Assembly (NCBI GenBank): GCA_021731295.1
Contig: JAKFXQ010000002.1
Span: 1-39,682, forward strand
DNA: 39,682 nucleotides
DNA from: Patescibacteria group bacterium
GTDB taxonomy: Bacteria > Patescibacteriota > Minisyncoccia > Phycocordibacterales > UBA2100
Direction: 5' to 3'
Positions 1 to 11,033 of the stretch are shown here, piece after piece. Positions within the stretch are counted from its first letter, which is position 1, and each line of letters opens with the position of its first letter. A model generated the notes under the pieces. The model did not search any database. It saw nothing but the letters and a program-made list of their open reading frames with translations, and was not told where the DNA came from. The position numbers were made by a program, and so were the translations under genes.

Positions 1-285
1 ATACTTATCGCCGGAGTCGTTGTGGTAGTCGCGTATTGGATTGCTGCGGGTCACGTTGGAGGCGACGCCGTCATGAACGGCGCCGGCTTGGCGGTTCTCA
101 CTGGCGCGTATTTCTTCGTCTGCCGACACATGGAACGGCAGGCACGCACCCCCGAGAACCACGAGATTGAGTCGCGGACCGCGCGTTGGATAAAACGTGC
201 GAAGATGAAGCACGCCAGTGGCCAACTCCTCACCGAAGAGGATTGCGCCGCCTTGCGAGCGAGTCGCGAAATCGATCTAAAATGA
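1..285 (+). CDS. Small membrane protein, 5' end outside window (partial)
   Basis: The frame is open from base 1 to the TGA at 283-285. A GTG at 22 could start it, but the codons before it (Ile-Leu-Ile-Ala-Gly then a run of Val) continue a hydrophobic segment, so the true start probably lies upstream of the window. Visible are two hydrophobic stretches, roughly bases 1-60 and 70-125, followed by a charged, Arg/Lys/Glu-rich tail, as in a small two-helix inner-membrane protein with a cytoplasmic tail. I do not recognise a family. It resembles in size and build the other short membrane proteins at 29215-29466 and 37290-37586. A GC-rich hairpin follows the stop. Function unknown. Confidence 0.55.
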   Translation: MLIAGVVVVVAYWIAAGHVGGDAVMNGAGLAVLTGAYFFVCRHMERQARTPENHEIESRTARWIKRAKMKHASGQLLTEEDCAALRASREIDLK

Positions 286-302
286 CGCATCCTCGCGTCC
301 TC

Positions 303-327
303 AGCGCCGGCCCCCGTGGCCGGCGCT
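303..327 (+). terminator. GC-rich hairpin after the first gene
   Basis: Perfect 10-bp stem (303-312 with 318-327) and a 5-nt loop, 17 nt after the stop codon. No run of T follows, so it may be a transcript-stabilising or weak terminator hairpin rather than a classical intrinsic terminator. Confidence 0.45.
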
Positions 328-364
328 TCACGTGTATCACAGAGCGTTATCCACTTCTCGTCAA

Positions 365-392
365 TTGACACATGGCGCGCGAGGAATAGGAT
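365..392 (+). promoter_or_regulatory. Sigma70-type promoter for the kinase-like gene
   Basis: Perfect -35 TTGACA at 365-370, 16-nt spacer, -10 TAGGAT (4 of 6) at 387-392. Predicted start near 399 gives a leader of about 27 nt that contains the Shine-Dalgarno AAAGGG at 415-420, 5 nt before the ATG at 426. Confidence 0.55.
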
Positions 393-425
393 ACGCGAAT
401 CCGTAGCAGCTGAGAAAGGGATAGT

Positions 426-1097
426 ATGGCGGACGGACAGGTTCTTTCGCTGGCAGTTTCAGGGCTTAGGTTCTCGGGACGAACCGAGCTCTACCAACAA
501 CTCGAACTCGTGTTGCCGAAGCGTTCGCTTCGGGGATGTGACTTCGTGTTCTTGGGAAACCCGTTCGGTCATCTGCGGCACCCCTTGCAATGGGTGCGCG
601 ATGGCCACAAGAAATACGGCGTCGCTCGGCTACTTGAATGCTGGGCGATGCTGGACGAGTTCACCGAGGATAAATGGTTGCCAGCGGTGAGGGAAAAGAA
701 AATCCCGATTATGGATGGGTGCGGACTGGATGCGGTCCTCTATGCGACTGCGTGTCTGGGATGCTCCCGCGATGATCAGGTTCTGGAATGGCACTATCGG
801 CTCGTCGACGGCAGGCTGCGTGGACAAGGAATTGCTCCGCCACGCTATATCGTCACGGCCTCGGATTACGATTCTCTGCTTCCCCGCTTGCGCGCGGAAA
901 AGATAATCGATCCAACGGTTGACGACACAATCGTACGGCACTTCATAGAGAAGGAGCGGGCAACCATTGACGGGTATTTCACTCATCAATCCCAGTTCAA
1001 GCCGTATACGTTACCGAGCGGCATTAGCTCTGCGGAGAGGCTCGAACGGGCAATTGCCTTCATCGACGCCACCGTGAGCGTAGCCAAAGCGGCATAA
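426..1097 (+). CDS. Thymidylate-kinase-like P-loop protein, probably catalytically degenerate
   Basis: 223 aa, ATG start with Shine-Dalgarno AAAGGG. The N-terminus has the layout of a nucleotide-kinase P-loop, G13-x4-G18-R19-T20, where the invariant Lys of GxxxxGK[ST] is Arg. Around residue 97 a Met-Asp-Gly sits where thymidylate kinases have the catalytic Asp-Arg-Tyr/His motif, so the Arg is missing too. A later segment (VTASDYDSLLPRL) resembles the 'lid/dpevalxR' region, and the end has the usual helix of the family. The overall size (about 220 aa) fits TMK. Seen: motif spacing and substitutions. Inferred: a TMK-fold relative that has lost or changed activity. It could instead be an unrelated hypothetical; profile or structure comparison would decide. 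It has its own promoter and is not clearly in an operon. Confidence 0.5.
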   Translation: MADGQVLSLAVSGLRFSGRTELYQQLELVLPKRSLRGCDFVFLGNPFGHLRHPLQWVRDGHKKYGVARLLECWAMLDEFTEDKWLPAVREKKIPIMDGCGLDAVLYATACLGCSRDDQVLEWHYRLVDGRLRGQGIAPPRYIVTASDYDSLLPRLRAEKIIDPTVDDTIVRHFIEKERATIDGYFTHQSQFKPYTLPSGISSAERLERAIAFIDATVSVAKAA

Positions 1098-1112
1098 CGC
1101 ACACCAGTTCTC

Positions 1113-1142
1113 CTGCACGCCGGAATACAATCCGGCGTGCAG
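1113..1142 (+). terminator. 12-bp hairpin between kinase-like gene and SulP gene
   Basis: Perfect 12-bp inverted repeat (1113-1124 with 1131-1142), 6-nt loop; flanking TTCTC and GAGAA extend the stem with one bulge. It begins 16 nt after the stop. There is no T tract on the plus strand, so termination strength is uncertain. Confidence 0.5.
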
Positions 1143-1168
1143 AGAGAATCTACAACAATCACATTTGT

Positions 1169-2845
1169 ATGACGTTTGGAACATTCAAACAACTAATACA
1201 GGAAAATTGGAAATCGGGACTGACGGTCGCGCTCATTTCCGTACCGCTTTCCATTGCGCTTTCCATCGCCTCCGGCGCGGGTCCGCTCCCTGGCATAATC
1301 ACGGGCATTTGGGGGACAGCACTTGCAGCACTGTTCGGGAGCAGCAACTATAACGTTATCGGTGCTGCAGGCGCCCTGACGACCATTCTCTTTGCAGCCA
1401 CACTCGCGGCACCAGCGGGCCTCGGCGCTGCTGTGCTGCCATTCATGGCAATTGCGACCGGACTCATTGTTGCCGCTATTTGGCTGTTACGCTTTGATCG
1501 ATTTCTCTATTACATCCCGTCGAGCGTGATGTATGGATTCGCGGCCGGAGTTGCGGTACTCATTGCCGTCTCACAACTGTTCGACGCAACGGGACTATCT
1601 GCACTCAAGCGAACCGGACACTTTCTTGGCGATATGGAGCTTTTTCTCATGCATACAAGTGATATGCAGCTGCCAGCTGTGTTGGCTTTCGTCGCATTCC
1701 TCACATTCATATTGCTCTGGAAGCGGTACATCACATTTCTTCCTGCGGTCATCCCTGCCGCACTGCTCGGAATTATCGTAGGCTATCTCGAATCAGGCGC
1801 TGATCTCGGCCTTCTCTCGCTTGGTGAGAAATTCGGCGATATCGTGCCGACGATTGCCTTGCCGTTATCCTCCGCTTCCATGGTCCTCGTGATGAACCCA
1901 GCGACGCTCGTCTGGATATTTAAAGGAGCCCTGGTCATATCGCTGGTCGCCGTCCTTGAAACGCTTATTACGGCAAAAATAGGTGACAAGCTCACCAAGA
2001 CAGAATCAGATTCCCGTCGTGAAATCCTTGGCCTTTCGCTCGCCAATATCGGCTCCGGCATTATGGGAGGTCTCCCCGCCACGGGCGTCTTCATCCGCGC
2101 CGGCGCGAATATTAAGGCGGGAGCGACACATCGGACGTCCGCATTGCTTGCGGCAGTGTTCACCGCAATCATTGCCCTCGCTGTCCTACCCTTCTTTATC
2201 TATCTTCCCGTAGCGGTCATCGCCGCCATACTCACCAATACGGCACTGGGCCTCATCGAGATAGAGAAGTTTCGCGAGTACTGGATGCACGAGAAGGAAA
2301 GCTTTCTCATTGCCGTGGGCGTCGCTAGCGTTACCGTAATCGAAGACGCGGCCATCGCGGTACTCTTTGGTGCGTGCGCTGCACTGCTCATATTCGCCAA
2401 CAAGCTGAGCCGAGGCCGCATAGACCTCACCTATAACTACCCAGACGCATCGCATGCCACGGACCGTGGCGTCGCGTCCGTAGCACTGCCACAGCGCCCC
2501 GTCGACATTCTCACGTACAGTATCGCTGGGCACCTTGGATACATCGACAGCGAACGCCACGCGGCAAACTTCCGCCTCCTGGCTCGGTCCGGCTCGGTGC
2601 GCTCGGTTATCATCCGATTGCGCAATCTCTTTTCGATGGACTACGAGAGCCAGGAGATGCTCCGCGATGCTGTACGGGAACTCGCGCGACACAAGAAGCT
2701 CGTAGCATTCTCGTCTGCAAACGAGGAACTTGCCCGAGAATTGGCAAGTATCAAGGACATTCGAGCGAACACCATCGATGGAGACTATTCGTCGAAGACG
2801 GAACAGGTATTGCAGCGCATGCGTGAGACCCTCAAGAACACGTAG
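1169..2845 (+). CDS. SulP-family anion transporter with C-terminal STAS domain
   Basis: 558 aa, ATG start without an obvious Shine-Dalgarno. SulP (SLC26-like) proteins are membrane transporters for sulfate, bicarbonate or other anions. About ten to twelve hydrophobic segments fill residues 15-425. The conserved SulP stretch near residues 265-320 is clear: ETLITAKIGD, then the 'ExLGLSLANIGSGIMGGLPATG' pattern, then RAGANIKAGATHRTSA. A soluble C-terminal part (about 440-558) matches a STAS domain, with the SMDYESQEML helix start typical of it. The substrate cannot be read from sequence; some bacterial members are Na+/bicarbonate transporters (BicA-like). It is monocistronic: a hairpin precedes it and a bidirectional terminator follows. 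Confidence 0.92.
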   Translation: MTFGTFKQLIQENWKSGLTVALISVPLSIALSIASGAGPLPGIITGIWGTALAALFGSSNYNVIGAAGALTTILFAATLAAPAGLGAAVLPFMAIATGLIVAAIWLLRFDRFLYYIPSSVMYGFAAGVAVLIAVSQLFDATGLSALKRTGHFLGDMELFLMHTSDMQLPAVLAFVAFLTFILLWKRYITFLPAVIPAALLGIIVGYLESGADLGLLSLGEKFGDIVPTIALPLSSASMVLVMNPATLVWIFKGALVISLVAVLETLITAKIGDKLTKTESDSRREILGLSLANIGSGIMGGLPATGVFIRAGANIKAGATHRTSALLAAVFTAIIALAVLPFFIYLPVAVIAAILTNTALGLIEIEKFREYWMHEKESFLIAVGVASVTVIEDAAIAVLFGACAALLIFANKLSRGRIDLTYNYPDASHATDRGVASVALPQRPVDILTYSIAGHLGYIDSERHAANFRLLARSGSVRSVIIRLRNLFSMDYESQEMLRDAVRELARHKKLVAFSSANEELARELASIKDIRANTIDGDYSSKTEQVLQRMRETLKNT

Positions 2846-2875
2846 GTCCCCGCGGAAATCTCTCAGTAAACAGCA

Positions 2876-2899
2876 AAGAGGGGCCGCGTGGCCCCTCTT
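2876..2899. terminator. Bidirectional terminator between convergent genes
   Basis: 10-bp stem AAGAGGGGCC (2876-2885) with GGCCCCTCTT (2890-2899), 4-nt loop. T-rich sequence follows on the plus strand (CATTTTCTCT), and T-containing sequence (TTGCTGTTTA) on the minus strand. It serves the SulP gene (+) and the small gene ending at 2926 (-). Confidence 0.8.
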
Positions 2900-2925
2900 C
2901 ATTTTCTCTGTTTCCGCCCGTGCGG

Positions 2926-3156
2926 TCAGAACACGGTCTTCTTGAGAGCTTGGCACAATTCAATGCACTCGTCCCAACCCTCCAGAGCACACGGCATTTC
3001 TCCGGGCGCGAACGCCTTGCCGCCACTCTGTTTCGCGAGACTACAGGCTCCGATCAGCACTTCGATGTGATATCGCCCTTCGTCCCAAGGCATCTCAAGA
3101 ATTTTCAGGACGAGCGCGCGGAGTGCACGTTTCGTTTCGGGCTTCAGGTCAGCCAT
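2926..3156 (-). CDS. Hypothetical protein, 76 aa
   Basis: ATG at 3156 with Shine-Dalgarno GGGAG 7 nt upstream, and a good promoter at 3186-3213, so this is a real gene despite its size. The product is soluble and mainly helical, with three Cys (residues about 38, 56 and 68), a basic N-terminal helix (KPETKRALRALVLKIL) and a possible second helix in the middle. No known family recognised. The gene is monocistronic: own promoter, leader of about 23 nt with a Shine-Dalgarno, and the shared terminator at 2876-2899. It belongs to the group of short, Shine-Dalgarno-led genes scattered through the window. Confidence 0.7.
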   Translation of the reverse strand: MADLKPETKRALRALVLKILEMPWDEGRYHIEVLIGACSLAKQSGGKAFAPGEMPCALEGWDECIELCQALKKTVF

Positions 3157-3185
3157 CGGTTTCTCCCAAATAACAGAACGTGCGC

Positions 3186-3213
3186 ATCATACAATGCGGT
3201 GCATATTCGTCAA
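3186..3213 (-). promoter_or_regulatory. Promoter of the 76-aa gene
   Basis: On the minus strand: TTGACG (3213-3208), 16-nt spacer, TATGAT (3191-3186). Five of six bases match in each box. Predicted start near 3179. Confidence 0.7.
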
Positions 3214-3264
3214 TAAAGACAATTTGTCTCTCGTCGCTTTTCTCGCAGGAACGGAGCTGCACTA

Positions 3265-3711
3265 TTACTTGCGAATGTCCGCAAACAATGCGACCACCTC
3301 CTCCTTGCCAACGCCGCGCACAATTTCGGGATTGAAACCGGAATCCTCAGCAAGATGCTCGATACGAAACTGCCTCTCGCGAAGCAGGTGCGGTAAATCG
3401 GTGCGCGACGCACCAATAACCACTCTTGGGATTTTTGCTTGAAAGATTGCTGCGGCGCACATGAGACACGGCTCGTTTGAGCAATAAATGACACAATCAG
3501 TAAGATTGTTACGATTCAGTGCCTTGCACGCATCATTCACCGCATGCAATTCAGCATGGGCAAGCACCGTTTTCTCATGCGCCTCACGACAACGATTCGC
3601 GGCTATCAACGTATCGCCTTGGAAAATCGCAGCGCCAAATGGCCATTCGCCATCTTGCTTGGCTTCCACTGCCTGGGCGATGGCGACACTCATCTTTTCC
3701 TCGTCGCCCAT
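3265..3711 (-). CDS. Nucleoside deaminase (CMP/dCMP deaminase fold; TadA/GuaD-like)
   Basis: 148 aa. The zinc-dependent deaminase motifs are intact: HAE (in LAHAELHAV, about residue 52; Glu is the proton shuttle, His a zinc ligand) and PCLMC (about 80-84; the two Cys zinc ligands). Family members deaminate adenosine-34 in tRNA, guanine, cytosine or related bases. The C-terminal part differs from canonical TadA, so the substrate is open; guanine deaminase or a tRNA deaminase are the main options. The ATG at 3711 lies 4 nt after the rpoD stop (TAG at 3718-3716), so it is translated from the rpoD mRNA and probably coupled. A weak AGAC/GTCT hairpin with TTTATT after it (around 3216-3230) may end the unit. 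Confidence 0.88.
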   Translation of the reverse strand: MGDEEKMSVAIAQAVEAKQDGEWPFGAAIFQGDTLIAANRCREAHEKTVLAHAELHAVNDACKALNRNNLTDCVIYCSNEPCLMCAAAIFQAKIPRVVIGASRTDLPHLLRERQFRIEHLAEDSGFNPEIVRGVGKEEVVALFADIRK

Positions 3712-3715
3712 AGCC

Positions 3716-4951
3716 CTAGTACGACTTCAACTGCTTCGCCTTTTCGTGGAGACGGATGCGCTCGAGTGCTTTCGCTTCAATCTGGCGGATGCGCTCGCGG
3801 GTGACGCCGAACTCACGGCCTACTTCTTCAAGTGTGTAGCACACACCATCGTCCGTAAGACCGTTACGCATCTCAAGAATCTTGCGTTCCTTCGGGGAGA
3901 GTTCATTCAAAATAGAGAGCATTTGTTCAGAGAGAATGCGGCGGGATGCGTCCATGTCTGGCGTCGCTATAGTTTCATCCGCGATGAACGAGCCCAAGGT
4001 CGAGCGTTCGTCCTCATCATCACCAACCGGACTCTCCAAAGAGACAGTGTCCTGGCTAATTTTCTGGATAGTGTAAATCTTGTCGACATCCGTGCCCATT
4101 TCGGCGGCAATTTCTTCCGGCAATGGGTCGCGGCCGAGATGCTGGGAAAGCTCGCGGACCTTCTGTTTGTACTTGGCGATGGTTTCCACCATGTGGACGG
4201 GGATGCGGATGGTACGGGACTGGTCAGCGAGCGCACGGGTGATGGCCTGACGAATCCACCACGTAGCGTAGGTAGAGAACTTGAAACCCTTGGTGTAGTC
4301 GAACTTATCAACAGCCTTGAAGAGACCGAGGTTTCCTTCCTGAATCAAATCGAGCAGTGTCAAATCCGGTGAACGGTTGACATACTTCTTCGCGATAGAG
4401 ACCACGAGACGAAGGTTCGAACGCGCAAGGATGGAGCGCGCCTCGTCTTCCCCATTGAGAATGCGCTTGGCGAGTTCGCGTTCCTGCGATGCATTCAAGA
4501 GTGGATACTGGCCGATTTCGCGCAGGTACATCTGGACCGAGTCGTAGCTCGAATCGCCGCGGCGATTCTGCAACTTTTTCTTTTCAAGAATGTCATCCGC
4601 GATCGGATCCTCGAGCATGTTGCCGCCCTCAAGCACATCGATACCGGCCGCAGCAAAACGCTCGTACATTTCTTCTAAGAGGAGTATGTCGTCTTCTATT
4701 GTTGGGAACTCGCGCAACACGTCATCGAACGTGATGTACCCACGCTCCTTGCCGAGGTGAGTGAGCATCGTTACCTTCTCTTCCTTGCTGGCACCGCGGC
4801 GCAACGGGCGAACCATCGACGGCTTCGCGACCTTTGTGGATTTCACTGGAGCCTTGGCCTTTAGAACCTTCTTTGGGGCAGCCTTTTTGACGGCACGCTT
4901 CACTGCCTTCTTCTTTGCGACCTGCTTTTTCTTGGGTTTAGATTTTGCCAT
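3716..4951 (-). CDS. rpoD: RNA polymerase primary sigma factor (RpoD/SigA)
   Basis: 411 aa from the ATG at 4951. The N-terminus is a Lys/Ala-rich basic tail (about 35 aa) in place of the long region 1.1 of proteobacteria. Then come region 1.2 ([17 protein letters not shown]), region 2 ([45 protein letters not shown]), region 3, and region 4 with the helix-turn-helix [20 protein letters not shown], all typical of housekeeping sigma. An in-frame TTG at 5032 would add 27 residues, but it overlaps dnaG and lies upstream of the predicted transcription start, so 4951 is preferred. The gene has its own promoter inside the 3' end of dnaG and a hairpin in its leader, and is followed directly by the deaminase gene. 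Confidence 0.95.
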   Translation of the reverse strand: MAKSKPKKKQVAKKKAVKRAVKKAAPKKVLKAKAPVKSTKVAKPSMVRPLRRGASKEEKVTMLTHLGKERGYITFDDVLREFPTIEDDILLLEEMYERFAAAGIDVLEGGNMLEDPIADDILEKKKLQNRRGDSSYDSVQMYLREIGQYPLLNASQERELAKRILNGEDEARSILARSNLRLVVSIAKKYVNRSPDLTLLDLIQEGNLGLFKAVDKFDYTKGFKFSTYATWWIRQAITRALADQSRTIRIPVHMVETIAKYKQKVRELSQHLGRDPLPEEIAAEMGTDVDKIYTIQKISQDTVSLESPVGDDEDERSTLGSFIADETIATPDMDASRRILSEQMLSILNELSPKERKILEMRNGLTDDGVCYTLEEVGREFGVTRERIRQIEAKALERIRLHEKAKQLKSY

Positions 4952-4959
4952 GATGAGTT

Positions 4960-4990
4960 TACGGGGACGTAGAAGAAAAACCACCCCGTA
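4960..4990 (-). promoter_or_regulatory. Hairpin in the rpoD leader
   Basis: Inverted repeat TACGGGG / CCCCGTA (4960-4966 with 4984-4990) around a 17-nt loop. It ends 8 nt before the rpoD ATG, inside the predicted 46-nt leader. It could hide or space the ribosome-binding region; no Shine-Dalgarno is visible there. Role inferred. Confidence 0.35.
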
Positions 4991-5003
4991 GGGCTTGGTC
5001 GGA

Positions 5004-5032
5004 ACTATACCGTAAACCTTACAGTTTGGCAA
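5004..5032 (-). promoter_or_regulatory. rpoD promoter inside the end of dnaG
   Basis: Minus strand: TTGCCA (5032-5027), exact 17-nt spacer, TATAGT (5009-5004). Predicted transcription start near 4997, about 46 nt before the rpoD ATG. The dnaG stop codon lies in the spacer. Confidence 0.75.
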
Positions 5033-6689
5033 TCTGGGCGCCGAGCGCCTGACACTCCTGTGATAGCCGCAGAACGGCTACTTCGTCACCCTGCGCCTCC
5101 GCCTCTTTGAGGGCCGCTGAGGCCTGTTTCAGCCGCTCGGAGAGCATATCCTTCTTAGTGCGATTCACCAGTGCCCGCCACTCCGTATCCAGATTCGAAC
5201 TTTTTCCATACAGGCGTTCAGCCTCAAATCGTAAGCGCTCCTGCGTCTGCTCATCAATGCTCACGAGCGAGAGTCGTTCGATACCCAAGTCCGTCTCTAT
5301 CGCTGACTGGAGCGCGTTCACATCTATTGCTGGTTTAGGGAGCGATGACTGCCACAAAAACAGTGCGAGGACGGGATCGAAGATGTGTTTCGGTTTCTCG
5401 ACTGCCTCGGCACTTTTAGAAACAGTGGCGGTACGCGGTACGTCCGCAAGACTCGCATGAATTGCGGCTTCAGAGACACGCAAACGTGAGGCAACTTCCT
5501 GAACATACTGCTCTCGCGCAATAGGGCTCTGCACCGAGCCCAAAAATGGCAGCACTATAGTCTCGACCGCTCGTCTGAATTGGTCGCGCTTCTGCATTCT
5601 TTCTTCAAGCACATCGAGGAGAAACGTTACGATGTCTTTCGCGTTCCTGATGACCGCTCGCCATTCATCCACGCCCTTCTCCAAGATTAAATCCGCCGGG
5701 TCCTTCCCTGTCGTGAGCGCCGCGACTTTCACGTTGAGGCCGTGAGAGAGTGCCACATGCGCGGCGCGCGTCGCGGCTTTAACACCTGCCTCGTCAGAAT
5801 CAAGCGCAAGCAGAAGATTCTCCGTCATACGCTTCACGAGCTTCGCATGATCCTCGGTGAAGGCTGTCCCCGAAACAGCGACGGTATTGGAGAATCCTGC
5901 CTCGTGCGACATCAAGAGATCCATCTGACCCTCAACCAAAATCGCAAAATTGTTCTTGCGCATGGACTGCTTCGCGCGGTCAAACGCGTACAACACATGC
6001 GACTTATGAAAGAGCGGTGTCTCGGCAGTGTTCATATACTTCGGCGCTTCAGGGTGAGCCTTCTCTCCGAACGTTCTCCCAGAGAACCCAATAATGCGGC
6101 CCACGGAATCCGAAATAGGAAACATGATGCGATTGCGAAATTTGTCCGACAGGGTTCCCTTCTCATTCTTGCGCGCCAATCCGCTATCAAGAAGCTCACG
6201 TTCAGAAAATCCCTTCTGCTTCAATGTGTCAGAAAGGTCGCTCCAGCCATCGCCTGCGTACCCAATGCGGAATGAGGCGATAGTCTCTTTAAGTCCACGC
6301 CTCGCAAGATAGGCACGCGCTGCAACATCGAGCTTTGACTGATAGTAGATAGTTGCAGCTTCAAGTGACTCATACAGTCGGTCAGTGTCGTCCTTTTTTT
6401 CACCACGCGTATAGGTGAGTGGCACGCCCGCGCGCTCCGCGAGCATTTTTAAAGCGCCCTTGAAATCCACGCCCTCAATCGCCTCAATGAAACTAAAAAC
6501 ATCACCCCCAACGCCACAGCCAAAACAGTGATAGGTGCCGCGCTCCGGAGAGACATGAAATGACGGCGTGCGTTCTGCGTGAAATGGGCAGCGAGCGCGC
6601 AGAGACCCACCAGCACGTTCCAATTTCACGTATCCGGAAACAACATCCACGATGGAGAGCTTCTCTTTGACTGCCTTCACCGTATCCAT
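5019..6689 (-). CDS. dnaG: DNA primase DnaG
   Basis: 556 aa, close to the 581 aa of E. coli. DnaG makes RNA primers for replication. The N-terminal CHC2 zinc finger has C34, H37, C55 and C58. The primase core follows, with the TOPRIM signature [11 protein letters not shown] near residue 250 and [10 protein letters not shown] further on, holding the catalytic Glu and the Asp-x-Asp. The C-terminal 150 residues are the helicase-interaction region and are, as usual, poorly conserved. The ATG at 6689 is preceded by a perfect TATAAT ending 6 nt before it, so the mRNA should begin at the A of the start codon; there is no Shine-Dalgarno. The sequence for the rpoD promoter is embedded in its 3' end. 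Confidence 0.95.
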   Translation of the reverse strand: MDTVKAVKEKLSIVDVVSGYVKLERAGGSLRARCPFHAERTPSFHVSPERGTYHCFGCGVGGDVFSFIEAIEGVDFKGALKMLAERAGVPLTYTRGEKKDDTDRLYESLEAATIYYQSKLDVAARAYLARRGLKETIASFRIGYAGDGWSDLSDTLKQKGFSERELLDSGLARKNEKGTLSDKFRNRIMFPISDSVGRIIGFSGRTFGEKAHPEAPKYMNTAETPLFHKSHVLYAFDRAKQSMRKNNFAILVEGQMDLLMSHEAGFSNTVAVSGTAFTEDHAKLVKRMTENLLLALDSDEAGVKAATRAAHVALSHGLNVKVAALTTGKDPADLILEKGVDEWRAVIRNAKDIVTFLLDVLEERMQKRDQFRRAVETIVLPFLGSVQSPIAREQYVQEVASRLRVSEAAIHASLADVPRTATVSKSAEAVEKPKHIFDPVLALFLWQSSLPKPAIDVNALQSAIETDLGIERLSLVSIDEQTQERLRFEAERLYGKSSNLDTEWRALVNRTKKDMLSERLKQASAALKEAEAQGDEVAVLRLSQECQALGAQIAKL

Positions 6690-6695
6690 AGAGGC

Positions 6696-6701
6696 ATTAT
6701 A
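6696..6701 (-). promoter_or_regulatory. dnaG -10 box, leaderless start
   Basis: Perfect TATAAT on the minus strand, 6 nt before the ATG (6689). A start 7 nt downstream of the hexamer falls exactly on the A of ATG. No convincing -35. Confidence 0.65.
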
Positions 6702-6729
6702 CAGAAGCGCTCTCGCGACGCTTTAAAGC

Positions 6730-6753
6730 GAAGAGCCTCGTGAGAGGCTCTTC
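6730..6753 (-). terminator. Terminator after the Nudix-fold gene
   Basis: Perfect 10-bp stem GAAGAGCCTC / GAGGCTCTTC (6730-6739 with 6744-6753), 4-nt loop, followed on the minus strand by GCTTTAAAG. It lies between the Nudix-fold gene stop at 6779 and the dnaG -10 box. Confidence 0.65.
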
Positions 6754-6778
6754 AGACGTGCACAGCTGTGTCTGCGCG

Positions 6779-7267
6779 TTACGCTCCTGGACGCACCATG
6801 AGGCGCTGGTCCCGCTTACGCGGCAGATAGTGCCGTATCTCGGGCTTCGGCACCGTCATGATGCGATGCGTACCCGACGGACTTATGTGACACAAGGAGT
6901 CGTACTCCTCGTGGGTGAGTTCTGCGCTCACCGATGTCAGCTCTACGCCACCGGTCGCCAAAAGTGAACGAATCGGCGACGAGAACCGCGAGGTATCAAT
7001 AGCCAACCCTACTTCAAACCACGCGACCCTGCTTGCTGCTTGGTGCAGACGCTCTCCTTCGGCGATGCGCGTACCAGGAAGTTCCCAGTACGCATGCTCC
7101 GGCTTCTTCACGAGCACCAGCTCGCGATCGTCATACCACAAGATAATCACCGCGACTGATGTCGGGGGCGATACGTGTCTCTGCACGGCTTCCTCCGCGT
7201 TTTTCAGTTCTGGACCCAACGGTCCCGCACACATACTGCCTCGGCTCGAGGCAGCTGTGAAGGGCAT
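6779..7267 (-). CDS. Nudix-fold protein with a degenerate Nudix box
   Basis: 162 aa from ATG 7267; an internal ATG at 7234 (GAGG 4 nt upstream) is an alternative start giving 151 aa. The segment WELPGTRIAEGE then RVAWFEVGL aligns with the Nudix box (LPGGxxExGE...REUxEExGU) but the first Gly is Thr, the RE pair is RV, and the first Glu of EE is Phe; only the last Glu and GL remain. True Nudix hydrolases need these glutamates for metal binding, so this may be a non-catalytic Nudix protein or bind a different ligand. The rest (a beta-rich C-terminus ending in RDQRLMVRPGA) fits the fold. It lies 46 nt after rpoC, beyond the rpoC terminator; no promoter of its own was found. Confidence 0.6.
   Translation of the reverse strand: MPFTAASSRGSMCAGPLGPELKNAEEAVQRHVSPPTSVAVIILWYDDRELVLVKKPEHAYWELPGTRIAEGERLHQAASRVAWFEVGLAIDTSRFSSPIRSLLATGGVELTSVSAELTHEEYDSLCHISPSGTHRIMTVPKPEIRHYLPRKRDQRLMVRPGA
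7236..7254 (-). other. Palindromic hairpin inside the 5' end of the Nudix-fold gene
   Basis: CTGCCTCG / CGAGGCAG (7236-7243 with 7247-7254), 3-nt loop. It lies between the two candidate start codons (7267 and 7234). If 7234 is the real start, this hairpin is in the leader and holds the GAGG ribosome site. Confidence 0.35.
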
Positions 7268-7296
7268 GCAAAAGGCCCCTTCTGGGGGCCTTTTGC
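7268..7296 (-). terminator. Terminator of rpoBC
   Basis: 12-bp stem GCAAAAGGCCCC / GGGGCCTTTTGC (7268-7279 with 7285-7296), 5-nt loop, 17 nt after the rpoC stop. The T run is within the descending arm (CCTTTTGC), so it may work as a strong pause with partial read-through into the Nudix-fold gene. Confidence 0.7.
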
Positions 7297-7313
7297 AGAG
7301 ACACGTGCGTGAA

Positions 7314-11024
<3,711 letters not shown>

Positions 11025-11033
11025 ATGCGTGAA

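Noticed and set aside
3488-4372. 294-aa plus-strand frame opposite rpoD
   Set aside because: Antisense to the conserved sigma regions; no promoter or ribosome site.
4952-5032. 27-residue N-terminal extension of RpoD from a TTG at 5032
   Set aside because: It overlaps dnaG, includes the promoter itself, and lies upstream of the predicted transcription start.
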